Notes under the pieces: generated by a model | The model's database searches: none | Seen by the model: only the letters and a program-made list of their open reading frames with translations | Told to the model about the DNA's origin: nothing | In this document: one piece after another, positions 32,333 to 44,932 of the stretch | How positions within the stretch are numbered: the stretch's first letter is position 1 | Layout: every line of letters starts with the position of its first letter | NCBI GenBank assembly: GCA_037783415.1 | Contig: JAZGTN010000006.1 | Coordinates: 5,394,001 to 5,458,000 of the forward strand | Direction: 5' to 3' | Length of the DNA: 64,000 nucleotides | Source of the DNA: Leptasterias polaris | Lineage: Eukaryota > Echinodermata > Asteroidea > Forcipulatida > Asteriidae | Program-made: the position numbers and the translations under genes

Positions 32333-34384
32333 ATGTTTTCATGACAAACCATTGGCTATAATTGAATTTGGCTATTTTGTGCATCCGGAAATGCTAAATT
32401 ATTAAAATATACAACTCCTCACAAAGCAATAGTCAATGTTGTTACGTATATATTAAACGAAAAAAATATTGTACACCGCTGAATTTGTATTTTTATTTTC
32501 AGTTTAAAAACACTTGCCATAAAGAACCATAGGAATATTTTGTGCATTATTTTATGACCAAATAAAACTGCCGTCCAGGACAATTTAAACACTAGAAAAT
32601 GCACTATTTTATCATAAATAAATAAATAAATAAATACAAATATGAAAAACAAAAAAATTAACAAATAAAAATAACTTTAAAAAAGTGTAAAGAGTACAGA
32701 GTTAATAAGATTTGTAAACTTTTGAAAGAAACAACTGCACTTCCGGCTGAATAAAATGTAAACAACAATCAAACGATACAAAAGGCAAACAAAACAGAAC
32801 TCTAAAAACAAAAGCCTCACAATATAAAATGAAACAAACATAATTATTAAGTATCTCTCGCAACTTGGCACGCAACAAATTGTAATATTCGAGCAGCCAT
32901 CTTTTCTCCAACTGTTTAAATCAGTGTAACGAAATCGAGGCAGAAGGTAAAACAAACTATACATGTACCCTGTCAGGCCCCTACTTTTTGTGCTTGCTTC
33001 GTAATTTCAGAGCAATATGATTGGAATTGTGTTTTATAATCGGACATTATTTTTTGATGCCGGCTGTAAACTTACACCCCCAACCTTTACATTCCCAACC
33101 TCGAGAAAAGAGTCAGCAAATTTATTTTTAAAAATGTGTTTGTAAACAGGGTTGAGAGTCACTGCTTAAAAAGGGTGTGAAACTGGGATCCAGACCTTAG
33201 GAGGTACATGGACATTGAACGATGGCATATCCACCTATTCCTTTATACCCCTGGAGTTACAGATTCTAGAGAAATGGATCAAAGAGCATTACTTATTAAA
33301 CTTGGAGAGTAGTTATAGGAATTTTTTGTTCACCAGGCAGACTTTAAAAAACGTCTGAATTCAGATAAAAGTATGGACCAGTTTGTCATCCCGTGGTGAA
33401 CCTCCAACAACATGAATTCTTTGCATCGTTAATTTCCGGTTAAGCAAGAAAACTATGCCTCATTATGCGAGCATCGCCTTAAATTCCCTATAGTACGAGG
33501 TAACTCGGGGTTGCAAGAGTTAAGAATTCCCCCAACGAGCGGATAGAAAGTACAATCGAGGATAAAATGAACAATCAAGAAAAATTATGCGGGGATTTTG
33601 AACAATCCTCCAATGGCATTATTGTCTTTACCTATGGAGTATTTGAACGGTATGCAGGATGATATGCAAGGGATCTGCGGACAGCTCAATGAATAGTACA
33701 AATATTCCCTAACGAAGTGACTGACATTTACAATTCAAACAACCACTGTAGGTCATCGTGACTGACAAGGAAGAGATGATGTTCTCAGGAGAATCAGAGG
33801 TGGGACCAGTTGTCGAGACGAGCAGAGTAAGTTCGAAACAAGTTTTTAAGTGGTTGCACCAGTACGTTTACTTTAACAATAGTTAAAGGTACTGCAGGAT
33901 TTGTAGAGCTGACAAAATAGCCACAGACAGTGTTCGTGTTTTGTGTGATCAACCGTATACACATAAATAACAATGGTACCTCAAATAATAAACCACAATG
34001 GAAACTGACTGATGAGTAAATTTTTTTTAATGATTTGGGGTTCTTTGTTCAACCCGAAATAAAATAACAAACCCGTGAACATTTGGGCTTAATCCGTTGT
34101 TTGAGTACGGAGAAAATTGTGGAAAATTATGCAAAATTTTCAGCATGTCAACACATTGTACTTAACTTTTGGTTGTAACGAACCGAAATCAGCTGTTGCA
34201 TTATTTCTTATATGGTTTCAGATACAGATTTCTCGGACTTCATTTCAGAGGGAAATATTCCGCAAAAAAAAATTTGTTCTGGCATGAACTTCATAAACAG
34301 TGAACTTTCAGACTGGAATTAAACAATGCATTGTCTGAAAGCTCACTGATTATCATTGCAATGATGTCTTTTTTAAAATTCCTG
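32333..34384. other. intergenic sequence, nothing identified
   Basis: AT-rich, with short A/T-rich open frames that look random. About 33985-34070 contains a fragment of the SINE-B tail (AATAATAAACCACAA ... GTTCTTTGTTCAACCC). Confidence 0.5.
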
Positions 34385-34460
34385 TAAGTATCGACGTTTT
34401 GGACAGTATTCTCTGCTCATCTGATGAAGACAAACAAAGCACACATTCGAAACGTCGAGG
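34385..34460 (+). other. Penelope/hammerhead-like motif
   Basis: TATCGACGTTTTGGAC is followed by CTGATGAAGACAAACAAAGC and TTCGAAACGTCGAGG. CTGATGA and GAAAC are the two hammerhead core boxes, and the outer TCGACGTTT/AAACGTCGA pair forms a 9-bp stem. The stem II segment pairs poorly, so this is a decayed copy at best. Confidence 0.35.
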
Positions 34461-34810
34461 CCCTTCTCACCTGGTTCTTCTTCGAACCCCTTCTTTCAAG
34501 AAGACATTATTGCTTGGTTGTCTCACACAAACTAGTATATAGGTCTCACTTCCAACACCAAAGACAAGTTTCAAATCATATTTTATCGTGACAGAGACAA
34601 ACTTACTCAGCAAAACAAACGGTAACAATTCAAGTGTTACCTTAGGCCAATTTCATAGAACCGCTTCAGGAGAAAATTTTGCTTAACACATTTCTGCTAA
34701 GCAAACATTAGCAGGAAACCAGCCACAAATGGTATGATATGGTGTTTTGATTGGTAGCCTAACCTTATTCTGTGCTTCTTTTGTATACCTTATTCACCTT
34801 TCGTGCTTAA

Positions 34811-35000
34811 AGGGACACGTTGCCTTGGATCTTGGATCGGACGAGTTGGTCTATAAAAAGCGTCTGTGACCGTTTGTTATAAAATGCACATGGTTAGAAT
34901 GATGTTTTTAAAGTAGAATACAATGATCCACACAAGTATGCCTCGAAATTGCGCAAAGTTGACACAAACATGCTGGAATGTTTGATTTTCTCAAACTTCA
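34811..35000 (+). mobile_element. TTAA-adjacent MITE left end
   Basis: TTAA (34807-34810) is followed by AGGGACACGTTGCCTTGGAT and a body with GTTTGTTATAAAATGCACAT. A GGGCCAATTTCA-family relic (34655-34806) lies immediately to the left. The right end is not clear. Confidence 0.45.
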
Positions 35001-36765
35001 TAACTATTTTCCCTATACTGACATTGCCAACTGTATGAGTTGACAATCATTAAAAATCTCATCGTCTAACTACATTTCACAAAGAACTTCTGGGGGTAAC
35101 AAACAAACAATGTTTTCCCCCCGTGAGCAATTTGGGGGCCGGGACGTGAGGATTATCTCTTGAAACTTTACCTGTGTCCTGACTGAGAAAACAATTCTGG
35201 ATAATCTCGCAACCTCCATAATGCATGAAGTTACAACAACATGTAACAAATAACTTACGTATGGTATGGTATACATGAATATTAAAATTAGCTTACCATC
35301 TTATTAAGACTTTCCAAGTAACCCGGGGGGAAAACTAAGCTTATATGATCATGACCATGAACAAAAATAACAGTTTGTAATCCGTAGGAAACCTACGGAG
35401 CTCTGAAAGTTTAATTTGACATGTTGAGATCATGACATAAGCCCCTGCATGGTGATGAAATCATAAACGTAAGATGGCGACATCGGATAATTTGTCTCGA
35501 TCGGATGACGACATCCTAAAGTAAGAAGTCAACTTCCCGAGATAAGTTATCTTGGGATGGTAACATCCTGAAAGAAAACATTCTACTTTTCAGCATAGTT
35601 GTCATTCCGAGATGACTAATCTGGAGAAGTTTTCATCTTATACGCTTATGAATGATGTCACCATCTTGCAGTAAATTACCCCCGGATCTCAACAATTGGA
35701 TGGTACTTCCAGAGCCCCGTAGTTACAATGAATTATCTAAAATCTGTTCGGCTGTGAAGTGAACCACAAATCTTGTGCATGCATGGGGCCCCTCCCACAA
35801 AATAGCTTGGACCCAAAGAAGCCGAAACCTGGGAAGGGATGGACACCGTAAGATGAATATTTGAAGTCAATATTGACAAACTGACATAGACTTTTAGTAG
35901 GCCTACGAGAGCCAGAATTCATTTTCAGAAGTCCCTTTCAGCAGAATACACTAATGCTGTTAAAATGTGCATTAGTACAAAGTGTTTACTTCCGGCAACC
36001 CATCTCTGCTAAATGACCATTTCTGTGCTTTATGGCAAACTGATGAGTGATGTCAGAAAAGACGGTTCAAGTCTCGCGATTGCATACGAGAGTTGGCATC
36101 TTGAAACTGCGATTTTGTTTCTCAAGGTTCCCAAAATAATGTTCAAATACGTGAATTTGAATTGGTCTGTTCCTCTTCGGCTGCATACAGATAAAGAACG
36201 ATATTTTGCGGTTGCTATTTACTATATAGATGTGTGTTGGCAACACCAATGTTCTTGTTCAAATATGAAATTTTAAATTGTTCAATCTCGACTCAGGGCC
36301 CTATATTTAAAGCTGTTACAGATGCTTGGTCCGATTTTCGGCCAATTTTAATTAAAAACTTAAAAAGGAGTTATTGTTGGGATCCTGACATTTTCACGTC
36401 CATCAGCCATGTACAAACAGTTTTGTGTGAACTGTCTGTGGCATATGCGAAAGTGTGTATATGTTTCTAGTTTTGAAACAGCATCATCTGTCAAAAATCA
36501 TTCAGAAGAAAGAATATCTTTAACAAAATTTCTTTTAGAGAAAATTGGGCCATGCAACTCTAGAACACAAAAAATTTCTTAGCACTGAAACATCTTGCTT
36601 AGAGGACATAAGTTACCAGCTAAAATACCACATATCGATTTGGGTTGTGACTGGTTCCCTGCTTATTTTTGCTGGTTGAAAAATTCGCTAAGCAACATCT
36701 TCTGTAGAACAGCTTACTGAAATAGGGCCCAGATCTCAAATACAGACTAAGGCCACATTCAAATC

Positions 36766-36905
36766 AAGCGACTTTGGCTATAATATACGGCTATGGCTGT
36801 TGGCTACATCGACAATACAGCCATAGCCAGTGCCGAAGCCACAACCAGTGCCGAAGCCACAACTATAGCCAAAGCTGTCAATTCTTCCATAGCCTTCAAA
36901 TCCAA
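36766..36905. mobile_element. GGCTATGGCT inverted-repeat element
   Basis: Words such as GGCTATGGCTGTTGGC on one side pair with GCCAATAGCC-like words (CAGCCATAGCC, GCCGAAGCCACAACTATAGCC) on the other. Similar segments are at about 12045-12140, 19340-19465 and 56410-56520. An older GGGCC-family relic precedes it (36545-36735). Confidence 0.5.
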
Positions 36906-36954
36906 TGTAGGGTAGTGTTATGAATGCATAAATTTAATTGATTAATTCTGGTTG

Positions 36955-37150
36955 GAAGCCAAGGACTTTCAGAAAAGCAAACTTAATCACAAGAACCAAA
37001 CGGAGAGAAGTCAAGGAAGGAAGTTCCAGTTTTCTGTGTGGGAAGAAAACCCCAGAGAGTTAAATCCAAGAAAATCCACACCATCAGGTAGGGACTGAAA
37101 ACCCAATCCACATAGTGCCCCGAGTGGGATTCGAACCTGAGTCCTAGAGG
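36955..37150 (-). mobile_element. tRNA-derived SINE (family C)
   Basis: On the minus strand a B box (GGTTCGAATCCCACTCGGGG) lies near 37117-37136, followed by a body ending near 36960 (CCTTCCTTGACTTCTCTCCG). It has no open frame. Confidence 0.5.
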
Positions 37151-38133
37151 TGGAAGTTGAGGAAAGATGCCAACCCGACCGCATTGTCAAAAAATCTCAC
37201 CCAGTCCTTCCATTGAAAGATAGAACTACCATCTTGTTGTGTCCCCCCCCCCTTCCCCTCCCCCACCAGCCAGGGGGAAATACTCGAACAAAACATGCTG
37301 CCGGACCATTAATCACCGTTAATTACAAACAGATATGAATACAGTTTTTGCATTTATTCTTCACACACAGCGTTTGCATTGGAATAAAAGTTGACAGCTT
37401 CTGTTTTATTTTGCACAAGTTTTTATAAAGTGACGTTAACAAATAAATATATTGCATGCATTTCTGAGTACAACTACATAGGAAATCAAATGTACATTTT
37501 GTAGTTTCTTCGCAACTAGGGTGTATTGCAATCGCTACCCCCCCCCTAATATCATTCTTGAAGACTGATATGAGTGAGAACTGTTTCACCAATAATATTA
37601 TTTATTACACAGTAACCTTATTAGCGCATTCATCAGAGTCCCAACAGTTTATGAACACACCTTGTGGCAGCGTTCTCCCATAACAGTGGCCTGCTGGCCA
37701 AATGCTAGTTAAAACACTTGAGCACCAGTCCAAAGTGGTCCGGCTGGCTAGTTCAGTGGTTGAGAAGCATCCCCATTCAATATCAAATATGGACCAGTGA
37801 AAACGCCCGCAGGACCAGTGAAATGTCAAGCTAACTGGTCCCGCCGGCTAGTCACTGAAAAAGTCAAGGGCAAACGTGGTAGTGGACACCAATGGAAGAA
37901 TTGTTGTGACTTGCTCAGTGTTGCAAGGATTCCAGTTCGAAAGATTAGAAATAAGCAACACCAATCAAGAGGATCTGAAGTGCCACTGTTTTATTTAAAT
38001 TTCCATTTTCTATTTTTTAATTTCCATCGTGGATAAAGAATAATATTTGTGTTTTTAATATTACACAGATGTGTTTTAAGTACTGTATGCTCAGCACTTT
38101 CCTCAGCTCTGTAAAAAAAAAAACCACAGGTAT

Positions 38134-38225
38134 ATTACTCGGGTGGGATTCGAACCCACAATCTTTGCCATTCTTGAGCAGATGACTTACCACTAGACCA
38201 CTGTGGGTGCCCGGTTCGAATCCGG
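38134..38225 (-). mobile_element. tRNA-like SINE head
   Basis: The minus strand gives CAGTGGTCTAGTGGTAAG (A box) and GGGTTCGAATCCCACCCGAG (B box and T-stem). The cloverleaf is imperfect and an A/T-rich tail follows at 38100-38130. I treat it as a SINE rather than a functional tRNA. Confidence 0.55.
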
Positions 38226-39039
38226 AACGAGTCCTTGATTGATAATTTTATTACAATTTCTCATTTATTACAATTTTTATTTCAATTTTGGGCAGCTAAG
38301 GAATAGATTAACTGCCAATATAATTAGAGACATAATTTCTTGACGAAAATTTGAGATCAATCTTGATCTCATTAAGGTGTGCGCCATTGTTTGCATAAAA
38401 AGCTATTATTAATAATAAATTGTTACTTTCATTGCTCATTATTTATAGTAATCAATACATGGGGGGAAGAAAAAAAACACGTCTAATTGTAGTATATAGA
38501 AATTTTTTTTTTTAAACCACCTTCATCTGTAGTGACCTAATATTGACAGGGGCATCATTTCATTTACGAAGAAAAAACCCAGGAAAACTGGATCTCCATT
38601 GTATCTATGCGGTGCCCTAAACGCAGAAAGTAATTAATAGTTTTGTCTTCCCCTGGGTTCTTGGTAACATTTGTACTGCAATTGAAGTCGCTAAGCATTC
38701 ATACTTTTGCTAAAAAGACCTGCCACTCTGCTAAGCAACTTCAAATTGTACTCAAGTTATCCAGCTAATATAAATTGTGTCAGCTTACATTGAGAGTGAC
38801 TGGCTCCCAGCTTACTATTACCTGAAGGATAAATGTGTCGCAGCGATAGCTTGGAATGAGAAGGGGGTCCAAGTTCATGGAGTTGCTGAGAGAACAAATT
38901 TACTTAGCTTGTAAAAATGATGCTTAGCACAAGCAGGTCACCGACCAAAATGCCATTGAATTGTACTGCCGGTGGCTGGTTCCCTGCAAATATATGCTTA
39001 GCAGGCAAACTTGTCAAGCAACATTTTATGCAGGTCTGA

Positions 39040-39165
39040 ACAAAGATATTAGACCGCCAACATTAGGGTTAGATAGCTCAGTTGGTAGAGCGCTGGCTTG
39101 TTAATCTGTAGGTTGCAGGTTCAAATCCTGCTCTGGTTGATTTTTCTTTGTTCAACCCCAAATCA
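39040..39165 (+). mobile_element. tRNA-derived SINE (family B)
   Basis: The leader CGCCAACATTAGGG precedes GATAGCTCAGTTGGTAGAGC, GGTTCAAATCC and the family tail TTTTTCTTTGTTCAACCCC. The same order is seen at 52540-52655 and, inverted, at 56556-56690. This supports a dispersed SINE rather than a tRNA gene, despite a GTTAAT anticodon-loop-like sequence. Confidence 0.8.
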
Positions 39166-39273
39166 ATATTTTACGGTCAGCAGCTCTATAAAATTGGACC
39201 TTGAACAAAGAATTGGTTTTCTTCAGAACAAGGCCTAGCATTATGAACAGTGTTATATAAACATTTGCCACAC

Positions 39274-41108
39274 CTTTGTTTCACTGTCTTCCTCCTCACT
39301 CTCTGACTTCACATTGTCTCCATGCATTGTGACAGAGCCAGCTGCCTTGGTACCAGCAGATCCGGTTCTGGCCAGTTTAATCTGGCTACTTCCAGCTGAA
39401 TCCTGTTTATCCCCCTTAACATCCGTGGACACCTGTCCAGCAACTAGGGATTCTGCTAATGATTTGTCATCATCGTTGTTTGCACCAGCGGTTGCCGATG
39501 GAGCGTTACTGCTGGCATCGCCGCTTCCCAGGAAGGTTGCAGCACACTGCCGTTCCCAAACTGGTTTGTCGACTGAGGCTACCGAGCTATATCTATCCTC
39601 CTCACGATTCCCACAACTTGATTTGTTTTCTGTTTCCAGGTTTGTACCTAGCGACAGTACCCAAGGTGACTCTTTCGTAGATATTTTGGGGACAGCCTCC
39701 GGGTGAGCTTTCTGCCTTGTCATTGATACACTCTCAAGATCCTCCAGCTGGTTTTTGTTTACGGCACTTTTTTCAACGGACTTTGGGTCACATTCTTGAG
39801 ATTCTGAATCCTTCTCACCCGAATCAAGCTTAATACTCTGTAAGGTTTCCTTGCTCTTTCCTTCAAGAAGAAAAGCTTCCTCCACTGACAAGGGTTCCGT
39901 CACGGTCAATTTGGTTTTTGTTTGTCCTGGTTCATATTTTATATGGACTGTGTTACCAGATTGCAAAATGTCCAAATTTTTTGCGAGAGAAGCTTTCATA
40001 TCAGAAGCACCCACTTTCTCAGTATCTGACTGCTCTTCAACAGACGCCCCAACAGCACACTCCGTGTCTGAACCGTCAGCAGGGGAGACTTCCACTTTTG
40101 GAGTTCCAAGGTCAGTTTTAACAAATAGCGAGTTACTTGCGACTCGTTCTCGCTTCAACTCTTCTTCGGGTGTAGCCTTCCTGGACATGTACAGTTCTAT
40201 ATTCAAACTGGACTTTCCAGTACTTGCGGTGTTGCTGGCTACTTTGGGTGATGTGCTTCGAACAGAGAGCTTGGAGGTCTCGTCCAAAATCTTTTTTGTT
40301 TTAGACTTTGCGAGCAGGGGGCCTTCCAGCCACACTGGTTTAGATGCACCAGACGCCGTGGGCTTACCGTATGACTTTTTGGCACCTAGGCCTCCTTTCA
40401 CACCGAGAGATTTATCCACAAGAGATGCTGAGCTAGATGAATTGACGGAAGTCTTGGATGTCGAGAGTTGCGATTTTTCTTTACTAACATGCTCCGCTGA
40501 TACAGCTCTCTGAGATTCCAGGTGAGTAAGAATACTCTTAATAGCTGGGGCATAGGGGTCGCTTGAGGCCCTGACAGCCCTTACTGCATCTCCACTATCC
40601 AAGGATATTGCACCTCCTTCCTTCTTAGAAGTACCCTGTTTTTCATGTGGAATCTTCCCAACATTGGTTGAAAAAAGGGGGTTCCTGTTGGGCTGAGCCC
40701 CAGAGTTCCTATTGGCACTCGACATGGAAGTTTTGTACGGATACTGTAATAAAAGCGTCTTTGGCAGGGTTCTCTTCTTCTCGTCGATTCTCCTCTCCCA
40801 TGGAGTTTTCACTGCCTCCTCTTCTCCGGCCTGGACGTCCTCATCTGGAGACAGCGTCTCCCGCTTGATACGCTCAAACTCCGACTCCAGCTCTTGGGAG
40901 AGATCCAGCAATCCTCCCACTGGTAAGTCACCACCTGATGTGGATGTCTTGCTTGAGGAACCGGTCTTGGTGCTTCGAGAGTAACCCTTGGCATCCCTGG
41001 CAGAGATGAGCTTCTTGCGGCGAGACTTACTGGAGGCACTCTTAGAGGACCCTGTTGGATCGTTCCTCATCCTTCTGGACTGCGTGCTAGTTGGGCTAGC
41101 CTCAGTGT
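39274..41108 (-). CDS. large exon of an unidentified disordered protein
   Basis: An 1835-bp exon runs between an acceptor (TTGCTTTATAG|ACACTG) and a donor (ACAAAG|GTGTGG), giving 611 full codons after two leading bases. The protein is rich in Ser, Lys, Glu and Thr and lacks membrane segments. The most ordered-looking part is DLSQELESEFERIKRETLSP followed by KTPWERRIDEKKRTLPKTLL about 40 residues later, near the N-terminal fifth. The rest alternates basic and acidic stretches with Ser runs. I do not recognise the family. The phase fits the exon at 50051-50134 directly. A nearly exact copy of 107 bp of this exon lies 135 bp upstream (41243-41349). Confidence 0.85.
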
Positions 41109-41242
41109 CTATAAAGCAAAAAAGGAAAAACCATTCTTGAATTAGTGAATCTTTAAATTGCTCAACTCAAAACTGTCCTTAAAATGTTGGAGAATAACGC
41201 AGGATGCTCTTTTTGCTCCAAAGAAACTGTTTGATTTTTCAT

Positions 41243-41349
41243 ACTTCACATTGTCTCCATGCATTGTGACAGAGCCAGCTGCCTTGGTACCAGCAGAGCC
41301 GGTTCTGGACAGTTTAATCTGGCTACTTCCAGCTGAATCCTGTTTATCC
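41243..41349 (-). pseudogene. duplicated fragment of the large exon
   Basis: These 107 bp match 39306-39412 at all but two positions and have the same orientation. They lie in the intron just before that exon. AG and GT dinucleotides happen to border the fragment (TTCAAATTAG|GATAAAC and GTGAA|GTATGA). Inclusion after a phase-1 exon would hit a stop at once, so use as a cassette exon is unlikely to give protein. Confidence 0.9.
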
Positions 41350-42159
41350 TAATTTGAAACTAATTATTTAAGGGAGGGTTTAATTACATGAAAAATTTGG
41401 TATCAAAATATCTTTTTGTCACTTTTTGGCTAGCACGTGTTCAAATTTTAATGTTGGCTGCATTAGAAAATACAGCTTTGAATTAAAACTGACATCATTG
41501 TTTTGTTTTTTCTTCACCACATAACTTCTGTCTCAAATTAAGTCAAAAATCTGACGGTTCATTTTATTCCTAATGTCTGGCATTTGAGGTACAATGACCT
41601 TTTTCTTCAAATCAGATGATCTTCTGGTACGTTGCACAACAACAAAGGTTAGTATAGTCATTACTTTAAGATACGTTTCTATGACCTTTATGTAAGCATA
41701 CTAACTCGAAATTGTGAAATAAAATGAAGAGGATTTTGTAATCTAAAGATGAAGTGCTTTTATGTCCTGTTTAGTTTCATCATTATAAATCAGGATGGCA
41801 GGGAAAAACAGAAGCGAACTGTCACGGTAATGTCCGCCATAACAACTCTCTGTCAGCATGTTCATCTGTGTTGGGCTTGGCGATAAGTATGTAAATAATC
41901 TTTTGAGACCCTTTTTCCGGATGATGCTGGGAGTCGTGTACGTTATCACCAAAAAGTCATAGATTATTGTTTAAAGCTTGACAGTGTCAGGCATTCGTTT
42001 TAATTTAGTTAGTGCTGAGATGACAATAGCTCATATTTTGTTGAAGTTTGTGCTGTGGAAAGTATCAAATTTTAGCCATTAAAGTCACGATGCAAGTGTA
42101 CAAATGTGATACCATCGCAGTAATCACTGTTGTTATTATGATATATTTCTGGTAATGAA

Positions 42160-42475
42160 ACCAAGGATACCTCATAAGTGAACTTAATCACTGTAGCTCG
42201 GAAGCCTGAGGAAACCTATAAACCAGGGTGGTTGCTATGTGAATCAGAAACACCAGGAATAACCCCTACTCTTCCACGATAAGCGTTCTGTGTTCTTAGT
42301 ACATGCGATCAACGGCTTAATGTCCCATCCGAAGGAAGCAATTTTGGTAAAGTATCTTACTCAAGGACACGAGTGTCTTGACGGGGACTCGAACCAACAC
42401 TCTGCTGATCAGAATCACCAGAGCTTGAGTCCTGTGCTCTTAACCTCTTAGCCATGACTTGCGACGAAACCTCAG
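42160..42475 (-). mobile_element. tRNA-derived SINE (family D)
   Basis: On the minus strand the head carries GGCTAAGAGGTTAAGAGCAC and GGTTCGAGTCCCC, then AAGACACTCGTGTCCTTGAG. The tail (CTGAGGAAACC inverted, ACCAAGGATACCTCATAAG) is shared with a tail-only fragment at 53105-53230 and differs from family A. Confidence 0.65.
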
Positions 42476-42839
42476 TCTTCCTAGACCCACAAATTGTTAA
42501 AAGTGACACTAGAGAAGGTTTGGTACCTTTAATCATGTCTCAAAGTGTCAGATAAGGCAGATAAGATCCTGCGATCAGCACAATGTTATTTCTCTTCAAT
42601 CTAAACATCAATGCAACCTAAGACAGTCTAGACTGCCAGCTGGAATAAATAAACAAGATTCGCTGCATTTGAAAAAAAAGGTTTTTTGGGAGGAGTCGTT
42701 CATCCTTTGGGGTGGTTGCATGGTGTGTTCATTTAGAGGATGGAAAATTAATTGAGTTTTTCAAAAACAAAATGTAAAAATATAACTAATAGTATGCATT
42801 TATTGGGTGCTTTTAAAATATTGCATCACAGTGCCTTAC

Positions 42840-43110
42840 ACTATTACTACCCCTCTTCATTTGGCCTTAAGCATTCCTGAAACCATCTCAGCTCCTTAGG
42901 AGTATGCAGCACCGGCAGCTAAATAGGCACACAGGTTTCCAATCAATCACCTCAACAATCTCTACCCTTACAGGAACCCATTTACTCCTGGACACGAGAG
43001 GCAATAAGAGTGCTGAAGAACACAAGCATGATCACGACCGGGATTCGAACCCACACTCTGATAACTTGGCCATCACAAGTTTGATGCTCCGGACTGCTCG
43101 CCCGCTACAC
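42840..43110 (-). mobile_element. tRNA-derived SINE (family A), diverged
   Basis: The minus-strand B box GGGTTCGAATCCCGGTCGTG (about 43038-43057) is followed by the family A body, including GGGTTCCTGTAAGGGTAGAG and CTCCTAAGGAGCTGAGATGG. Confidence 0.75.
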
Positions 43111-43585
43111 GCTTTTATCACTGAATCTACTAAGAGTTCCTATCAAATGAGTTCAGTGAATAGTGGGCAAACGGCTGGATGCAATAATGGAAAGCTTTAC
43201 CCTTTATTATCACGTTAGAACAAAATAAATGTTACCAAGGAAATAACAAATATTGGATGAATTCACATGAGGATACTTTCAATTGCAAAAATAGTTTCAA
43301 CATGAATTAAAGATGCTCCACTTCAAAGGCTCGACTGCTCTCTTAGGCAGTGGTGAATAATTCATTGATTTCTTTTGACTGGTGACAGAGTAAAGGTAGG
43401 GGGGGGATTGTTGGTATTGAAGAAGAGACAGTTGATGAAAAGAAGACAACAGGGGTTGGAAATAAATTGGGATCTTATAGAAAGCTTAGATAAAAGGTCA
43501 GAAATCTTAACGATGTATGTTTGCAAAGGTTTCTAACATCGGAAAACAGAAAGGGGCTTAAAGGTTTCACTCGTTTCTTTCTTCA

Positions 43586-43690
43586 AGTATTGATTGATTC
43601 TGATTAAGTATTGATTGATTCTGATTAAGTATTCATTGATTCTGATTAAGTATTGATTGATTCTGATTAAGTATTGATTGATTCTAATTA
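43586..43690. repeat. 21-bp minisatellite, five copies
   Basis: The unit AAGTATTGATTGATTCTGATT is repeated five times with one or two substitutions. It yields a heptapeptide-repeat frame on the minus strand that is not considered a gene. Confidence 0.92.
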
Positions 43691-44932
43691 AGGTTTGTAT
43701 GAAGTAACACGCCTGTAAGCATTTTATTTTTAAAGATGTATACAAGCTTCGAAAGAGTTTTGTGATTGTTTGAAGATAATAAAAACTTTAAATAGTTTGA
43801 ATAATCAAAAGGTATCTGCACACTATAATATAGCACACTATATCTGTCACATTTAAGACCTTTTAAGACCCTGTTAATGCTTCCCATAACAAAATTTAAG
43901 ACCAAAAGTAGGTGAATAAAGCAAGGGAAACAGCTATACCCACTCACACTTTATGTTACTTTTTTTTTTACATGGAGTGAAATGTTGTTTTTTACGAGAT
44001 GATAAGAAAATTCATTACACGCTACTTCTTTTTTTTAAAGACCTTATAAACTGAATTTAATATTTTAAAAGCTTTTTAAGGCCTTACATTTTGGTAGTTC
44101 AATGTAAGACTTTTTCAGACTTTTCAAGGATCGGTAGAAACCCTTAAGAAATGTTGCTATCCTCCATAAACTTATTATCAACCCAAAGAGGAAACTTATT
44201 GTTTAGAACCTTCAAATTTCCCCGAAATGTTCACTCATTCATTATGTTGTTGTTTATGTTCCTTGAAAAAAAGGGCGGTTTAAAGGGTGTGTACAACATC
44301 GTTAAGATTGAAAATATAAATGTTCACAGATTTACATGTAACTTACATGGTATAAAGATGGTCATGGTGAAAAAGTTCCCTCGCAATAGCTTTGCTTGAA
44401 ATAGTATAGTTTTTGAGAAATGCCTAAAACAATTAATTTTATCGTGGGAGTCCAAAACCTGATGTTTAAAAACAGTGAAAACATGCAAGGGTTTCCTTCA
44501 GTATTTTCTTGTGACTCTGGTGGCCGATTGAGCTTAAACCTTTACAGCTATGTTATTTTATGTTTATGTTGGGTCACATAAAATATGGATACTGGTTTTT
44601 GACAATGGTAGGGTCTTACTTTGGTAATGACCCCCCCCCCAAAAAAAAATGTAAGTACTTGTTATAAACATGGTAGTGCTAGTAAGCATCCTGCGAAATG
44701 ATTTCGTCTGAAATGCCCTAATTCATTAGAAATCAATAACAAACGACAACAAATTTGAATCTACAAAGATTGCGATAAAAATACTATGACAGTCTTTTCC
44801 TGTTTTCTGAACAAGTAGACACTGTATTCAACTGAAACTTTCACAGGTGACTTTGATTGTATCTTTCATGACAATTCTGCCAATCAATCAGCATAATGTT
44901 GACCAAAAAATATCAAATACCCCTTCCTTTAA

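Noticed and set aside
34385..34460. Active hammerhead ribozyme
   Set aside because: The core boxes and outer stem are present, but the segment that should form stem II does not pair, so I list it only as a motif remnant.
38134..38225. Possible functional tRNA on the minus strand
   Set aside because: A and B boxes are present, but the anticodon-arm region is too long and irregular, so a SINE head is more likely.
39067..39140. Possible functional tRNA gene
   Set aside because: The tRNA-like boxes are followed by the family B SINE tail, and the same leader, head and tail order occurs at other loci. The acceptor stem does not pair cleanly.
39314..40984. Several long open frames antisense to the large exon
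   Set aside because: They are shadows of the 1835-bp exon on the minus strand, which has the matching splice sites.
43533..43745. Heptapeptide-repeat protein (IRINQYL units)
   Set aside because: The frame is a by-product of the 21-bp minisatellite at 43586-43690.
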